NCBI GenBank assembly: GCA_017481285.1
Contig: JAFUPI010000046.1
Span: 1-63,838 of the forward strand
DNA: 63,838 nt
Direction of reading: 5' to 3'
DNA from: Agathobacter sp.
GTDB lineage: Bacteria; Bacillota; Clostridia; Lachnospirales; Lachnospiraceae
A program made the position numbers and the translations under genes. The notes beneath the pieces are model-generated. The model searched no databases, was not told the origin of the DNA, and worked only from the letters and a program-made list of their open reading frames with translations. Position 1 is the first letter of the stretch; each line of letters opens with the position of its first letter. Positions 33,974-44,501 of this stretch are shown one piece after another.

Positions 33974-36079
33974 TTACATTAATGTATTTGCATCAATAAT
34001 CAATGCAACTTCACCATCACCTAAGATAGTAGCACCACTAATCAGCTTGTTGCCAGTCATATACTTACCAAGAGACTTGATAACGATTTCCTGCTGTCCG
34101 ATTAAATCATCCACAACAAGACCTGCCTGCTGATCGCCTTTTCTTACGATAACTACTGTTAAGTTTTCTGGATCATCTTTTGGTTCTACATCTAAAACTC
34201 TGTCCAAACGAACCAATGGGATAACTGTATCACGAAGGTGAATTACTTCTTTTGCTTCTACATACTTAATATCTTTTACAGGAATATCTTCAATACTTGT
34301 GATAGAACCTAATGCAATTGCATAAAGTTCTTCTCTAACCTTAACAAGTAATGCCTGAATAATAGCAAGTGTAAGTGGAAGGCGAACAGTAAATGTAGAG
34401 CCTTCACCTAATTTTGTCTTAACTTCAACATCACCGCCGAGAGCTTCAATATTGGATTTAACAACGTCAAGCCCAACACCACGACCAGAAATATCTGTAA
34501 TCTGTTTTGCCATTGAGAAGCTTGGCATAAACAATAAGTTTACTGCTTCTTTCTGAGTCATAACATCTGCCTGATCCTGTGTGATAACGCCACGTTCTAC
34601 TGCTTTTGCCTTTACAGCCTCAACGTCAATACCATTACCATCATCACCAACCTGAATGATAACGTTGTTACCTTCCTGATAAGCATTTAAGAAGATTGTA
34701 CCAGTTTCTGGTTTTCCTCTTTCTTTACGAACTTCTGCACTTTCCAAGCCGTGGTCAGCAGAGTTACGAAGTAAATGCTGTAATGGATCACCAATCTGGT
34801 CAACTACAGTACGGTCAAGTTCTGTATCTTCACCAGTCATGTAAAGTTCCATTTTTTTATTTAATGAACGTGCCAAATCACGAATCATTCTTGGGAATTT
34901 ATTCACTACACTTTCAATAGGAACCATTCGAACCTTCATAACAGATTCATGCAGGTTTGTGGTAATTCTTTCCAATGATTCAACATTTTCACGGAACACC
35001 TGATTTCCACCGATTCCATTTTCTGATGAGCTAACAGATACAAGCGAGTTCTTTGCAATCAAAAGTTCTGATACCTGATTCATAAGGTTATCCAGTTTTT
35101 CGATATCTACACGAATTGTGCGGTTTGTTGCAGATTTCGCTGGTGTCTGTTTCTTCTGATTCTGTGCTGGTGCTGCCGCTGGAGCTGGTGTTGGAGCTTT
35201 CACAACTGGTGCTGGAGCACTGTCTGCCTGCACTGGTGCTGCCACTGGTGTTGCAGCTGGTGCTGGTGTTTCAACCTTTACTTCTGCTTCTTTATCTGTA
35301 AGTTCTTTTCCAACAACATCATCAATTTCAGATACATCCTTTGCAGCTGCAATAATGGCTTCTAAGCTTTCATTAGATGCAACACAGAAACTAAAATCTA
35401 ACTCAAATTTTTCGTCTTCAATATCCTGAGAACTTGGATGATTTGCAAAAATCTGTCCGAAGCCTTCTACTGCACGGAATACAAGGAATGCACGAGCTGC
35501 TTTTAACAAACATTCCTGATTTACATATACAGTAATAGCATATACATGCTTTCCTTCCTCTTTTGCAGCTGCAATTTCATCTTTATCTGCATCGGAAAGC
35601 TGAATTTTTACTTCATTTGCACTTTCTGCAGCTTTTTCTACTGGTGCTGCTACTGGTGCTGCCGCAACTGGAGCTGATGCTACATCAACGCCATTTGCTT
35701 TTGCAATGAAATCATTCAATTCTTTGATAATCATTTCATTATCTTCGGTACCTTCGTCAGCACTTCCTTTTACATTTTCTAAATACTGATCCAATGCATC
35801 CAAGCATTTGAATAAAAGGTCAATCATTGCACTGTCAACAGAAATCTTATCACTACGAACTTCCTGGAACACATTTTCCATATCGTGTGTAAGATGCTGC
35901 ATTCTCTTGAAGCCCATAGTGCCAGCCATACCCTTTAATGAGTGTGCTGCACGGAACACTTCATTGATAGTATCCTTATTGTCTGGCTCTTTTTCCAGAG
36001 TCATAATACAGTCACTTAAGCTCTGTAAATGCTCACTACTTTCATCAATAAAAATCTCGAGATACTGACTTACATCCAT
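33974..36079 (-). CDS. cheA: Chemotaxis histidine kinase CheA
   Basis: Receptor-coupled kinase that phosphorylates CheY and CheB. Order: P1 Hpt domain with the phosphorylated His46 in RAAHSLKGMAG; Ala/Pro-rich linker; P2 response-regulator-binding domain (about 155-265); second Ala/Pro linker; P3 dimerisation and P4 ATP-binding (HLLRNSADHGLE, GDDGNGID, DISGRGVGLDVV); P5 CheW-like domain (about 565-701). Length 701. Two bases separate its ATG from the cheB stop. Confidence 0.97.
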   Translation of the reverse strand: MDVSQYLEIFIDESSEHLQSLSDCIMTLEKEPDNKDTINEVFRAAHSLKGMAGTMGFKRMQHLTHDMENVFQEVRSDKISVDSAMIDLLFKCLDALDQYLENVKGSADEGTEDNEMIIKELNDFIAKANGVDVASAPVAAAPVAAPVEKAAESANEVKIQLSDADKDEIAAAKEEGKHVYAITVYVNQECLLKAARAFLVFRAVEGFGQIFANHPSSQDIEDEKFELDFSFCVASNESLEAIIAAAKDVSEIDDVVGKELTDKEAEVKVETPAPAATPVAAPVQADSAPAPVVKAPTPAPAAAPAQNQKKQTPAKSATNRTIRVDIEKLDNLMNQVSELLIAKNSLVSVSSSENGIGGNQVFRENVESLERITTNLHESVMKVRMVPIESVVNKFPRMIRDLARSLNKKMELYMTGEDTELDRTVVDQIGDPLQHLLRNSADHGLESAEVRKERGKPETGTIFLNAYQEGNNVIIQVGDDGNGIDVEAVKAKAVERGVITQDQADVMTQKEAVNLLFMPSFSMAKQITDISGRGVGLDVVKSNIEALGGDVEVKTKLGEGSTFTVRLPLTLAIIQALLVKVREELYAIALGSITSIEDIPVKDIKYVEAKEVIHLRDTVIPLVRLDRVLDVEPKDDPENLTVVIVRKGDQQAGLVVDDLIGQQEIVIKSLGKYMTGNKLISGATILGDGEVALIIDANTLM

Positions 36080-36080
36080 T

Positions 36081-37223
36081 CTACTTTACCCCCACGTTCT
36101 TTACGATTGTTTCAGCAACTTTCTCAAGCGGTACAACCTCATCCACAACTCCTGATTCTTCTATCGCTTTTGGCATACCATATACGATACATGTTTCAGC
36201 ACTTTGCGAAATAACATGTATTGGTTTATGATGGCCAAGTGATAAAATACCATTGGTTCCGTCTGCCCCCATACCAGTCAAAACTACACAGACAATTTCA
36301 TCAAACCCACTCTTAGAAAGAGAATCATATGTAATGTTTGCACATGGTCTTAATCCACCAATTGCTGGCATATTGTTAAGACTAATCTTGTGGCTTCCAT
36401 CCGCACATTTCACAACTTCCATGTGCTTTCCGCCTGGTGCAACATAAATCTGTCCCTTTTCAAGCTTATCGCCATCTTCTGCTTCTTTTACTGCGATTGG
36501 ACTCACTTCATTCAAACGGTCTGCCATAGATTTGGTAAATCCTGCTGGCATATGCTGAACCAAAACCATCGGAGCATCCAGATTCTTTGGCAAGAATGGA
36601 ATTACACTCTGCAATGCTTTTGGACCACCTGTAGAACAAGCAAGTGCAACAAGCTTGTTTTTGCCAGTGGCTTTCAAACGAGTAAAGTTCGCAGCTACCG
36701 AAGGTTTCACAGTATCCTGAGTTCCAGGTCCGAGTGAAGAACTACCAGTGTCTGCTGTTCTGCCTGCTCTAGCAGTTCTAGCAGTTGTGGATGTAGTTCT
36801 AACAGGAGTTCGAACAAACTGACGACTGTTTAATACAGCATTCAAAACCTCAAGAACCTTCTTTTTGAAATCTTCGCCCTTCGCTTCTGCAATGGCTGTT
36901 GGTTTGGTTACAAAGTCGATTGCACCACGTTCCAATGCAAGAATGGTTACTTCCGCATCCTTTGTCGTAAGGGTACTAACCATAATAACATTGGCTTTGA
37001 TGTTGTCTTCCTGTAATTTTTCCAATAACTGAAGGCCATCCATACGAGGCATATTAACATCAAGTACTACTCCATCATATGTGGTAGTCTTTAATCTTTC
37101 ATATGCTTCGAGGCCATCTTTACAAGTATCTTTTGCCTGAAAATTACTATCTGAATTGATTATATCACAGATAACTCTTCTCATGAGTGCAGAATCATCG
37201 ACAACTAAAATATTTTTCTTCAT
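36081..37223 (-). CDS. cheB: Chemotaxis response regulator methylesterase CheB
   Basis: Removes methyl groups or deamidates receptors. Receiver domain with phospho-acceptor Asp55 (VVLDVNMPRMDG), a Thr/Arg/Ala-rich linker (about 135-165), and the C-terminal esterase with Ser in ACSTGGPKAL (near 196), His in VQHMPAGF and Asp in LTGMGADGTNG. Length 380. No cheR is in this window, so the methyltransferase must be elsewhere. Confidence 0.97.
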   Translation of the reverse strand: MKKNILVVDDSALMRRVICDIINSDSNFQAKDTCKDGLEAYERLKTTTYDGVVLDVNMPRMDGLQLLEKLQEDNIKANVIMVSTLTTKDAEVTILALERGAIDFVTKPTAIAEAKGEDFKKKVLEVLNAVLNSRQFVRTPVRTTSTTARTARAGRTADTGSSSLGPGTQDTVKPSVAANFTRLKATGKNKLVALACSTGGPKALQSVIPFLPKNLDAPMVLVQHMPAGFTKSMADRLNEVSPIAVKEAEDGDKLEKGQIYVAPGGKHMEVVKCADGSHKISLNNMPAIGGLRPCANITYDSLSKSGFDEIVCVVLTGMGADGTNGILSLGHHKPIHVISQSAETCIVYGMPKAIEESGVVDEVVPLEKVAETIVKNVGVK

Positions 37224-37225
37224 AA

Positions 37226-37945
37226 CTACCCCTTTTCCCTCTTTCTATTCATTCTATCTTCTTCAAAAACATAACGAATTATCAAATCACGGTCTTTTAT
37301 GTTTTTAAATTCAAATTTTGCACGAGCAATCCATAAATCTGGCATTTTCTCCACTGGCTCACAAGCAATAATATCACTTACTAAATAAAACATATGATCC
37401 AGCTTATCATTTGACAGGCGAATAACCGATAGAATCTTTGAACCAACCTCCAAAGGTTCCATTGTCGTAAATCGCATTCCACCACCACTCAAATCTTTGG
37501 TTCTAGCCAATCGTTTGCGTTCAATATAATCAGGATTCGCTATTTCTTCAAATAAATCCTCTGTTGTTTCCAGTTCAGCTACTTCATTCGATATCTTATA
37601 ATACGCAAAATCCAGTAAACACTCCAGTCGATAATATTCTCTACGTTGGAATTTCTTTAGTCCCGTCTTAATTTTCGCAGACAAGAGATAAAAATTATCC
37701 TTTTTATAGCGATTTGTAATCACTGCTTCACAAGTAAAAAGCCCTCTTGTCGTATAAAAATAAAACTGACATTCAAATCCAATATTGAACATAACAATTT
37801 TGCCTGCATCTGTAGGCATGCCAATTTCTACTTCATTATCACCTAAGAAATCAAACACACTACTTTTGTAGGTTTTACCATTATTCTGATGTAAGAAATT
37901 AATATCAATTTTATCTCCTGGTTTTACGTAATCCGCAATAGCCAT
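37226..37945 (-). CDS. PilZ-domain c-di-GMP-binding flagellar brake protein, YcgR-like
   Basis: Two-domain protein of 239 residues: N-terminal YcgR-like domain and C-terminal PilZ domain with both c-di-GMP motifs, QRREYYR (about 97-103) and DLSGGGMRF (near 150). Such proteins slow or bias the motor when c-di-GMP is high. Its place among the flagellar genes supports that role. Confidence 0.9.
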   Translation of the reverse strand: MAIADYVKPGDKIDINFLHQNNGKTYKSSVFDFLGDNEVEIGMPTDAGKIVMFNIGFECQFYFYTTRGLFTCEAVITNRYKKDNFYLLSAKIKTGLKKFQRREYYRLECLLDFAYYKISNEVAELETTEDLFEEIANPDYIERKRLARTKDLSGGGMRFTTMEPLEVGSKILSVIRLSNDKLDHMFYLVSDIIACEPVEKMPDLWIARAKFEFKNIKDRDLIIRYVFEEDRMNRKREKG

Positions 37946-37964
37946 TTTCTAATTAACTCCTTGT

Positions 37965-38843
37965 CTATCTTCGTTGATTTAACAGCTGTGAGAAAATCTG
38001 TGCAATCCCACGTCTCATTGGGGCAAGATGATGTGTTCCCTCCAGTAAGTTCGTCGTTAAAACTTCAAACGCCTTTGCTGAATCCGAATTTGGCTCATTC
38101 AGCGACACGATTTTTTGCTGTCTAACCGCTCTCTCTAATGCCGCATCCTGAGGAATCATCCCCAAATAATTTATATTCCCATTCAAAAACTGTTCTACAA
38201 CCAATTTTAATTTTTCATACACCATTTGTCCATCTTCTATTGAATGCACACGATTGGCAACTACATGAATTGTCGTTCCACCTTCAATAAAATTTGGATT
38301 ACGATACAATGCTTTTAATAGTGAATACGAATCTGTCAATGAACTTGGTTCCGGTGTGGTTACCAAAAGCACTTCTGGACTAGCTAATACAAACTCTAAC
38401 ACCTGATCCGAAACCCCAGCACCTGTGTCTATAATGATAACATCTGCCAATTCGTTTAATTCACTGATACTTTTCACAAGCAACATAATCTGATCACGAT
38501 TCAGATTATTCAGACCTAAAACACCATTTCCACCTGATACAAATCCTATATCCATTGGCCCAGGAGAAATGACTTCTCTTATGCTCTTCCCTTGATATAT
38601 CATACTGGATAAATTAAATTTCGGTATTACACCAAACATTACCTCAATATTGGCTAATCCAAAATCTGCATCCAGAATAATCACTCTTTTCCCCTGCTTT
38701 CTTAATTGGATCGCAAGGTTTACAGCTAGGTTCGATTTTCCAACGCCACCTTTTCCGCTAGTGATTGTAATAACACGGGCAGCTTTAACCTGTCTTTGGT
38801 CTTTTGCTTTAATAATATTTCTAAGCTGCTGTGCCTGATCCAT
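37965..38843 (-). CDS. flhG: MinD-like ATPase FlhG (YlxH)
   Basis: Controls number and placement of flagella with FlhF. Deviant Walker A GKGGVGKSN at 30-38, ADFGLANIE and DTGAGVSDQV switch regions. The N-terminal DQAQQLR is the motif that stimulates FlhF GTPase in known pairs. Length 292. It follows flhF with two bases between. Confidence 0.95.
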   Translation of the reverse strand: MDQAQQLRNIIKAKDQRQVKAARVITITSGKGGVGKSNLAVNLAIQLRKQGKRVIILDADFGLANIEVMFGVIPKFNLSSMIYQGKSIREVISPGPMDIGFVSGGNGVLGLNNLNRDQIMLLVKSISELNELADVIIIDTGAGVSDQVLEFVLASPEVLLVTTPEPSSLTDSYSLLKALYRNPNFIEGGTTIHVVANRVHSIEDGQMVYEKLKLVVEQFLNGNINYLGMIPQDAALERAVRQQKIVSLNEPNSDSAKAFEVLTTNLLEGTHHLAPMRRGIAQIFSQLLNQRR

Positions 38844-38845
38844 GA

Positions 38846-40213
38846 TTATTTGCCTCCTAATAACTGTTTTACGATTTTTTGTGTATCAAACACCTCAATA
38901 TCGTCTGGTACATTCTGTCCAATCGTTACATAAGACAAATCTGCATCTGCATACAGCTTTATATTGAGCAAGTTTCCATAAGAACTCGTCTCATCTAATT
39001 TCGTAAAAATCAACTTATAAGAAGAAATTTCATTGTAAATATCTACAATATCCAATAAATCATTGTATTTGGTAGTTGCACTAAGCACCAAATATACTTC
39101 TTTACGATATTCTTCTTTTACGCCTTCTAAGAGACGCTTCGTATCATTTCTCTGCTGTTCATTTTTGTGAGAAAATCCTGCTGTATCAACAAATATCAAA
39201 TCATAGTCCTGATACTTTTCAATTGCTTCATTGATATCCTCTACAGAATATACAATCGACATCGGTGCATCTAAAATATTCGCATAGACGCGAAGCTGCT
39301 CTGTTGCAGCAATACGATAAGTATCCGCGGTGATAAATGCAACCTTTCGATTGTATTCCACCTTATATTTCGAAGCAATCTTTGCAATTGTAGTGGTTTT
39401 ACCTACACCTGTTGGTCCAATAAAGAAAACCACATTTGGTTTTTTCCCTGAAAGCTCAATTGTCTTTGGCTGACCAAACTTCAACACAAGTTTCTGATAG
39501 ATATTTGGCAAAATCATATCTACATTATTGCCAGGACGAATAAATTTTTCTACTTCATCTAAAACCTGATTGATGTATTTTTCATTTACTTCATTCTTCA
39601 GAAGTGTATTGTAAATCATACGGATGAAATTTATTTCTTCCGAAACTGTTTTGCGGGTTTCATCTTCCACTGATTCTCCAAACTTCTGCTCTAACAGCTC
39701 AGATAAATTATCCAAACGTTCTTTAAACTTTTTCTCCGCTTCATAGGTTTTATCTTCATCATGACGTCTTAGCTTTGCATACTTGGAACGTTTATCCGTA
39801 CCACCTTCTACATAATCAGATTGTACTACTACTTCTGGCTGTACTGCAACCGTTGGCTGTGTCATTACCGTTGGCTGCACGGAAGCGGAAGGCTGAATAG
39901 TTACTTCTGGTTTTACAACCTCTCTTGGAGGTGTTCTCATTGGCTGTGGAATCGCAATTTCCTCATCCGCTGCAAGATTAATATTTTCTCTAGGCTTTGC
40001 ATGAGTAATCATTGCACTTACATTTCCTGTATAAATAGGCTCTTTGGCCTCAATCGCAGCAGTTACTTCATAAGTAACCGGTGAAAAAAGTCCCATTATT
40101 CCTTTGGCTTTCACTTCTTTTACATTCATGATAACAGCATTAGGACCAAATTCTGCCTTCGCCTTCTCAATCGCTTCTTCTTTCGTTTTGCCCTGGAATT
40201 TATTAATTGTCAT
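38846..40213 (-). CDS. flhF: SRP-type GTPase FlhF
   Basis: Places flagella by recruiting early basal-body parts. N-terminal basic B domain, a Pro/Val/Gln-rich linker with repeated VQPTV units (about 95-135), N domain and the NG GTPase with GPTGVGKTT (near 266), DTAGF and TKLDE. Length 455. Its ATG follows immediately after the flhA stop. Confidence 0.96.
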   Translation of the reverse strand: MTINKFQGKTKEEAIEKAKAEFGPNAVIMNVKEVKAKGIMGLFSPVTYEVTAAIEAKEPIYTGNVSAMITHAKPRENINLAADEEIAIPQPMRTPPREVVKPEVTIQPSASVQPTVMTQPTVAVQPEVVVQSDYVEGGTDKRSKYAKLRRHDEDKTYEAEKKFKERLDNLSELLEQKFGESVEDETRKTVSEEINFIRMIYNTLLKNEVNEKYINQVLDEVEKFIRPGNNVDMILPNIYQKLVLKFGQPKTIELSGKKPNVVFFIGPTGVGKTTTIAKIASKYKVEYNRKVAFITADTYRIAATEQLRVYANILDAPMSIVYSVEDINEAIEKYQDYDLIFVDTAGFSHKNEQQRNDTKRLLEGVKEEYRKEVYLVLSATTKYNDLLDIVDIYNEISSYKLIFTKLDETSSYGNLLNIKLYADADLSYVTIGQNVPDDIEVFDTQKIVKQLLGGK

Positions 40214-42256
40214 TTACACTGTCACCATCCCAACTGATTGTAATTCTACACTGGATTCAACTTCATTATATGAAATAACAATCAAATCCTTAAAATAATC
40301 TTCTGTAAGCTTCTTGAAGTACATACGAACAATCGGTGATGTAATAATAATTGGACTCTTACCCAGACTTTCTAACTTGTTGATTTCTGTCTCAACAGAA
40401 TTCATAATCGCTCTGGTCTTTTCTGGGTCCAAGGTTAAATATGCACCCTGTTCTGTCTGTTTTACAGAAGACATGATTTCCTGCTCGATTTTTGGATCTA
40501 ATGTTACAACACTAGTCACTTCGTTGGCAGGGAAATATTTATTCGAAATTGCACGTTTTAATGCCTGACGTACATATTCGGTTAATACATCGGTATCTCT
40601 GGTTCCATTCGCATGATCTGCCAATGTTTCAAAAATTGTAAGCAAATCTCGGATAGAAATGCCTTCGGACAAAAGATTCTGTAATACCTTCTGCACATCG
40701 CCAAGCCCAAGCATCTTTGGAACAAGTTCCTCCACAAGTACTGGATTGGACTCTTTGAGATTGTTGACAAGATTTTGTGTATCCTGTCTGGTAAGAAGCT
40801 CTGCAATATGCGTACGAATAATCTCTGTCAAATGAGTCGCAATAATAGAAGGAGCATCTACTACGGTGTATCCCAAACTTTCTGCTCTTTCACGCTGACT
40901 CTCTGTAATCCAGATTGCTGGCAAATGGAACGATGGTTCAAATGTAGGAATACCTGTAATCTCTTCTTCTACATATCCAGGATTCATTGCCATATAGTGA
41001 TCGAACAAAATCTCACCTTCGGTCACCTGGATACCTTTAATCTTAATTATGTATTGGTTTGGATTGAGCTGGATATTATCACGCAAACGAATAATAGGTA
41101 CTACAGTACCAAGCTCCAACGCAATCTGACGACGAATCATAACCACACGGTCCAAAAGGTCCCCACCTTGATTTACGTCTGCCAATGGAATAATACCATA
41201 ACCAAATTCCAATTCGATTGGGTCCACCTGCAAAAGGGAAACCACATTCTCTGGTCTTCGAATCTCTTCTGCTTCGGTTTCTGGTGTATCCACTTCGCTT
41301 TCGATGGCCTGTTCGCCAATATTCTGCTCCAGCTTGCGGGCAGACATGATAAACAATACACCTACACCAATAAAGAGCCACCACTCTAATGGAGTAAAAA
41401 TCCCCAGGAACACCATTACAATTCCTACAATATAAAGTACCCTTGGAATACCAAAGAGCTGCTTGATAACCGATTCACTAAAATCAGTATCTTTCGATCC
41501 CTTGGTAACCAGAATACCAGTTGATAGCGAGATAAGAAGGGATGGAATCTGAGAAACCAGACCATCACCGATGGTAAGAATCGCAAACTGCATAATCGCA
41601 TCCATCAATTCCTGCCCTCTCATCATACCCATAATGGATCCACCAATTAAGTTGATGAAGGTAATAATAAGACCTGCTGTTGCATCCCCTTTTACATACT
41701 TCGTAGCACCATCCATGGCACCGAAGAAACTGGATTCTTCCTGAATTTTATTACGACGTTCTCTTGCTTCCTTTTCGGTAATCGTACCAGTATTCAAGTC
41801 CGCATCAATCGCCATCTGTTTACCTGGCATCGCATCCAATGTAAATCGTGCAGTTACCTCCGCAATACGTTCCGTACCTTTGTTGATAACCATGAACTGA
41901 ATCAAAATAAGTACAATGAATACGATAGCACCTACGACAATATCATTTCCACCAACGAATTCGCCGAACGTAACAACTACGTTACCTGGATCTCCTGTTA
42001 AAAGAATCAAACGGGTCGATGATACGTTTAATGAAATACGGAAAATCGTGGTAAACAAAAGAAGTGTTGGGAAATAAGACATATCCAAAACTTCATGTAC
42101 ATATAAAACATTAAATAAAATAACTAATGCAAGACCAATATTGATAGCCAGCATCACGTCTAAAAGAACCGAAGGAATAGGAACAATGAAGAAAAGAATC
42201 GCAGCCAGCAAATACATACCAACGCCTAAATCTGGACTTCGTAACATCTTAAGCAT
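40214..42256 (-). CDS. flhA: Flagellar export apparatus protein FlhA
   Basis: Core of the flagellar type III export gate. The N-terminal half has about eight membrane helices and the FHIPEP-family signature (GTERIAEVTARFTLDAMPGK, about 130-150). The C-terminal half (about 330-680) is the cytoplasmic ring that docks chaperone-substrate complexes. Length 680. GGAGG is 10 bases before the ATG used; an ATG only 3 bases after the ribosome site opens just a 4-codon frame and is ignored. Confidence 0.97.
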   Translation of the reverse strand: MLKMLRSPDLGVGMYLLAAILFFIVPIPSVLLDVMLAINIGLALVILFNVLYVHEVLDMSYFPTLLLFTTIFRISLNVSSTRLILLTGDPGNVVVTFGEFVGGNDIVVGAIVFIVLILIQFMVINKGTERIAEVTARFTLDAMPGKQMAIDADLNTGTITEKEARERRNKIQEESSFFGAMDGATKYVKGDATAGLIITFINLIGGSIMGMMRGQELMDAIMQFAILTIGDGLVSQIPSLLISLSTGILVTKGSKDTDFSESVIKQLFGIPRVLYIVGIVMVFLGIFTPLEWWLFIGVGVLFIMSARKLEQNIGEQAIESEVDTPETEAEEIRRPENVVSLLQVDPIELEFGYGIIPLADVNQGGDLLDRVVMIRRQIALELGTVVPIIRLRDNIQLNPNQYIIKIKGIQVTEGEILFDHYMAMNPGYVEEEITGIPTFEPSFHLPAIWITESQRERAESLGYTVVDAPSIIATHLTEIIRTHIAELLTRQDTQNLVNNLKESNPVLVEELVPKMLGLGDVQKVLQNLLSEGISIRDLLTIFETLADHANGTRDTDVLTEYVRQALKRAISNKYFPANEVTSVVTLDPKIEQEIMSSVKQTEQGAYLTLDPEKTRAIMNSVETEINKLESLGKSPIIITSPIVRMYFKKLTEDYFKDLIVISYNEVESSVELQSVGMVTV

Positions 42257-42304
42257 TCTTCATTTTCCTCCTTTCTTTCGTCTTCTTATAAATTAAACTA
42301 CAAT

Positions 42305-43444
42305 TTAATTTTTCATATGGTATACCATTGCAAGCACTTCTGCCACCGCCTGATATAGCTCTGGTGGAATTTCTGCACCAATGTCAACATTGTGATACAA
42401 CATACGTGCCAATGGTTTATTTTCTACAATTTCAACATTATTTTCTCTGGCAACTTCCTTGATTTTCTGTGCCAGATAATCTTCACCTTTCGCCACTACG
42501 ACCGGTGCTTTGCTGACTTCTGCATCATATTTAATCGCTACCGCAAAATGGGTAGGGTTGGTGATGACAACGTCAGCTTTCGGAACATCCTGCATCATAC
42601 GTCTCTGAGAAGCTTCCATCATCTTTCTACGGATACGTCCTTTAATCTGCGGATCCCCTTCTGTATTCTTATACTCATCTTTTACTTCCTGTTTGGTCAT
42701 CTTCATATCTTCACCGAATTTCCACTTCTGATAGATATAATCGATTAGACCAATCACAATAAAGATGACACTAATCTCTATTCCAAAATCAATAATAATA
42801 TTTCCAACCAAAACAATTGCCTGGTTCAACTCAATCTCATAAAGGATAAATAAATTATCCGCTTCATCTACAATGTTTGAATACGCAACATATGCAATTA
42901 CTCCAACCTTTACAATGGATTTTAATAATTCAAACAGCGAATCCTTCGATAAAATTCGTTTAAAACCATTGATTGGATTGAACTTTGATAATTTGGGTTC
43001 CATCGGTTTTGTAGAAATTTTCCATCCAACCTGATACACGGTAACGAGAAACGTTATTACAAATCCAAACACCAAAAAAGGCCATATCAGCAGAAACAAC
43101 TCTAAAATAGCGTTGCCAAGCACCGTGGAAAACGCTGCCATCGACACCTCCTTTTGATTCACTGACATAAATTCTGCCATACGTCCTAAAGTAGAATCAA
43201 ATAAGTTCATAAAACGCTCGCCCATATAACTGACGAAGATTTTTATCAGCAAGAACAGTACCAGCAAGTCAATCCCCTGTGTCAAATCCTTACTCTTGGC
43301 AACTTTACCCTCTTTACGAGCATCCTCTAACTTTTTCTGGGTTGCTGGCTCTGTCTTTTCGCCACCTTCACCATCCGCAAACCATTGTAAGTTATATGGC
43401 AATATGAGATTTTTTCTATAACTATCATCAATACATGCCTTCAA
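42305..43444 (-). CDS. flhB: Flagellar export switch protein FlhB
   Basis: Gate protein that switches export from rod/hook to filament substrates by self-cleavage at NPTH (near 296, VVITNPTHFAVAI). Four membrane helices precede the cytoplasmic domain; length about 379. No ATG lies near the N-terminus. The reading frame begins with TTG inside the end of fliR (17-base overlap), with GGTGG upstream; another TTG lies 14 codons later, before PYNLQWFA. The exact start is uncertain. Confidence 0.94.
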   Translation of the reverse strand: MKACIDDSYRKNLILPYNLQWFADGEGGEKTEPATQKKLEDARKEGKVAKSKDLTQGIDLLVLFLLIKIFVSYMGERFMNLFDSTLGRMAEFMSVNQKEVSMAAFSTVLGNAILELFLLIWPFLVFGFVITFLVTVYQVGWKISTKPMEPKLSKFNPINGFKRILSKDSLFELLKSIVKVGVIAYVAYSNIVDEADNLFILYEIELNQAIVLVGNIIIDFGIEISVIFIVIGLIDYIYQKWKFGEDMKMTKQEVKDEYKNTEGDPQIKGRIRRKMMEASQRRMMQDVPKADVVITNPTHFAVAIKYDAEVSKAPVVVAKGEDYLAQKIKEVARENNVEIVENKPLARMLYHNVDIGAEIPPELYQAVAEVLAMVYHMKN

Positions 43445-44207
43445 TGAACAAAACCACCATTTTCTTTATCTCATCAAACACCATATCCGCTACACTAGGG
43501 AACAGGAATATCATAAGATATAATACCAAAAAGCCTACTAAAATCTTAAGCTGAATCCCAATGGAAAACATATTCATCTGTGGAGCAACCTTTGCCATAA
43601 CACCCAAAATGCAGTTCATAATCATAATAACTGCAAAAACGGGAAGGAAAATTCGAAAGCCTATTACAAACAAATCCGCCATATATGTGGTCATAGACAA
43701 AAGCAGACTATCCCATTCGAATACTGCCCCGCCTATTGGTACAACATAAAAGGAATCACATGCTACACGAAGCAGATATCTATCCATTCCAGTTGAAATT
43801 AAAAGTGCAAATATCAAATAGTAATACAAATTACCGGTTGAAGTAATCTGCATACTCATATCTGGGTTATATTCCTGCGCCATGGACAAACCAATATCCA
43901 TATCTATAATGTTACCTGCTAAAATAACAATAGAATTACAGATATACGCAGCAAAACCTATGAGTAAACCTGTAATTCCCTCTTTTAGTACTGCCACACC
44001 ATAACCCAGAACACCTGTAAATACCTGTTCTGGTGGCGGTACCACACTAAACAGTATAATCGCAATAAAAAAGGATAAACCTATCTTTGCCTGAGCTGGA
44101 ACACCTCTTTGTGAAAAGAACGGAGCCACAAAAACGAAAGACGCGATTCGTACTGTAATAAGTAATATATATTCAAAATCAATTAATGAAAAACTTAAAT
44201 CTATCAT
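43428..44207 (-). CDS. fliR: Flagellar export protein FliR
   Basis: Membrane component of the export pore, 259 residues with about six hydrophobic helices and the family patterns RIASFVFVAPFFSQRGVP near the N-terminus and GVMAKVAPQMNMFSIG in the C-terminal part. Order fliP-fliQ-fliR-flhB-flhA is conserved. Confidence 0.96.
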   Translation of the reverse strand: MIDLSFSLIDFEYILLITVRIASFVFVAPFFSQRGVPAQAKIGLSFFIAIILFSVVPPPEQVFTGVLGYGVAVLKEGITGLLIGFAAYICNSIVILAGNIIDMDIGLSMAQEYNPDMSMQITSTGNLYYYLIFALLISTGMDRYLLRVACDSFYVVPIGGAVFEWDSLLLSMTTYMADLFVIGFRIFLPVFAVIMIMNCILGVMAKVAPQMNMFSIGIQLKILVGFLVLYLMIFLFPSVADMVFDEIKKMVVLFIEGMY

Positions 44208-44213
44208 CGCTTA

Positions 44214-44489
44214 TCACATGCTAGTAAAATAGCTGAAGTTTGACCATAAGTACTCCACAAACTCAATCATGGTATTCATCATCCAGGACCCAGCCAGCAT
44301 CAACGTAATAAACACTGCCAAAATCTTAGGCACAAAGGTAAGCGTCTGCTCCTGAATGGATGTTACCGTCTGGAAAATACTTATGATTAGGCCTACGATA
44401 AGAGAAATCAAAAGCAATGGTGCTGATACAATTATTATGTTAAAAATAGCATCTCTTGCTATATCTAATACCGCATCCTGCGTAATCAT
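44214..44489 (-). CDS. fliQ: Flagellar export protein FliQ
   Basis: Small pore subunit of 91 residues with two membrane helices and the conserved SIFQTVTSIQEQTLTFVPK loop between them. Confidence 0.96.
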   Translation of the reverse strand: MITQDAVLDIARDAIFNIIIVSAPLLLISLIVGLIISIFQTVTSIQEQTLTFVPKILAVFITLMLAGSWMMNTMIEFVEYLWSNFSYFTSM

Positions 44490-44501
44490 CTATCTCACTC
44501 C

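Noticed and set aside
40775..41389. 204-residue plus-strand reading frame opposite flhA
   Set aside because: Fully antisense to FlhA, with a Cys/Thr/Asn-rich composition and no family resemblance.
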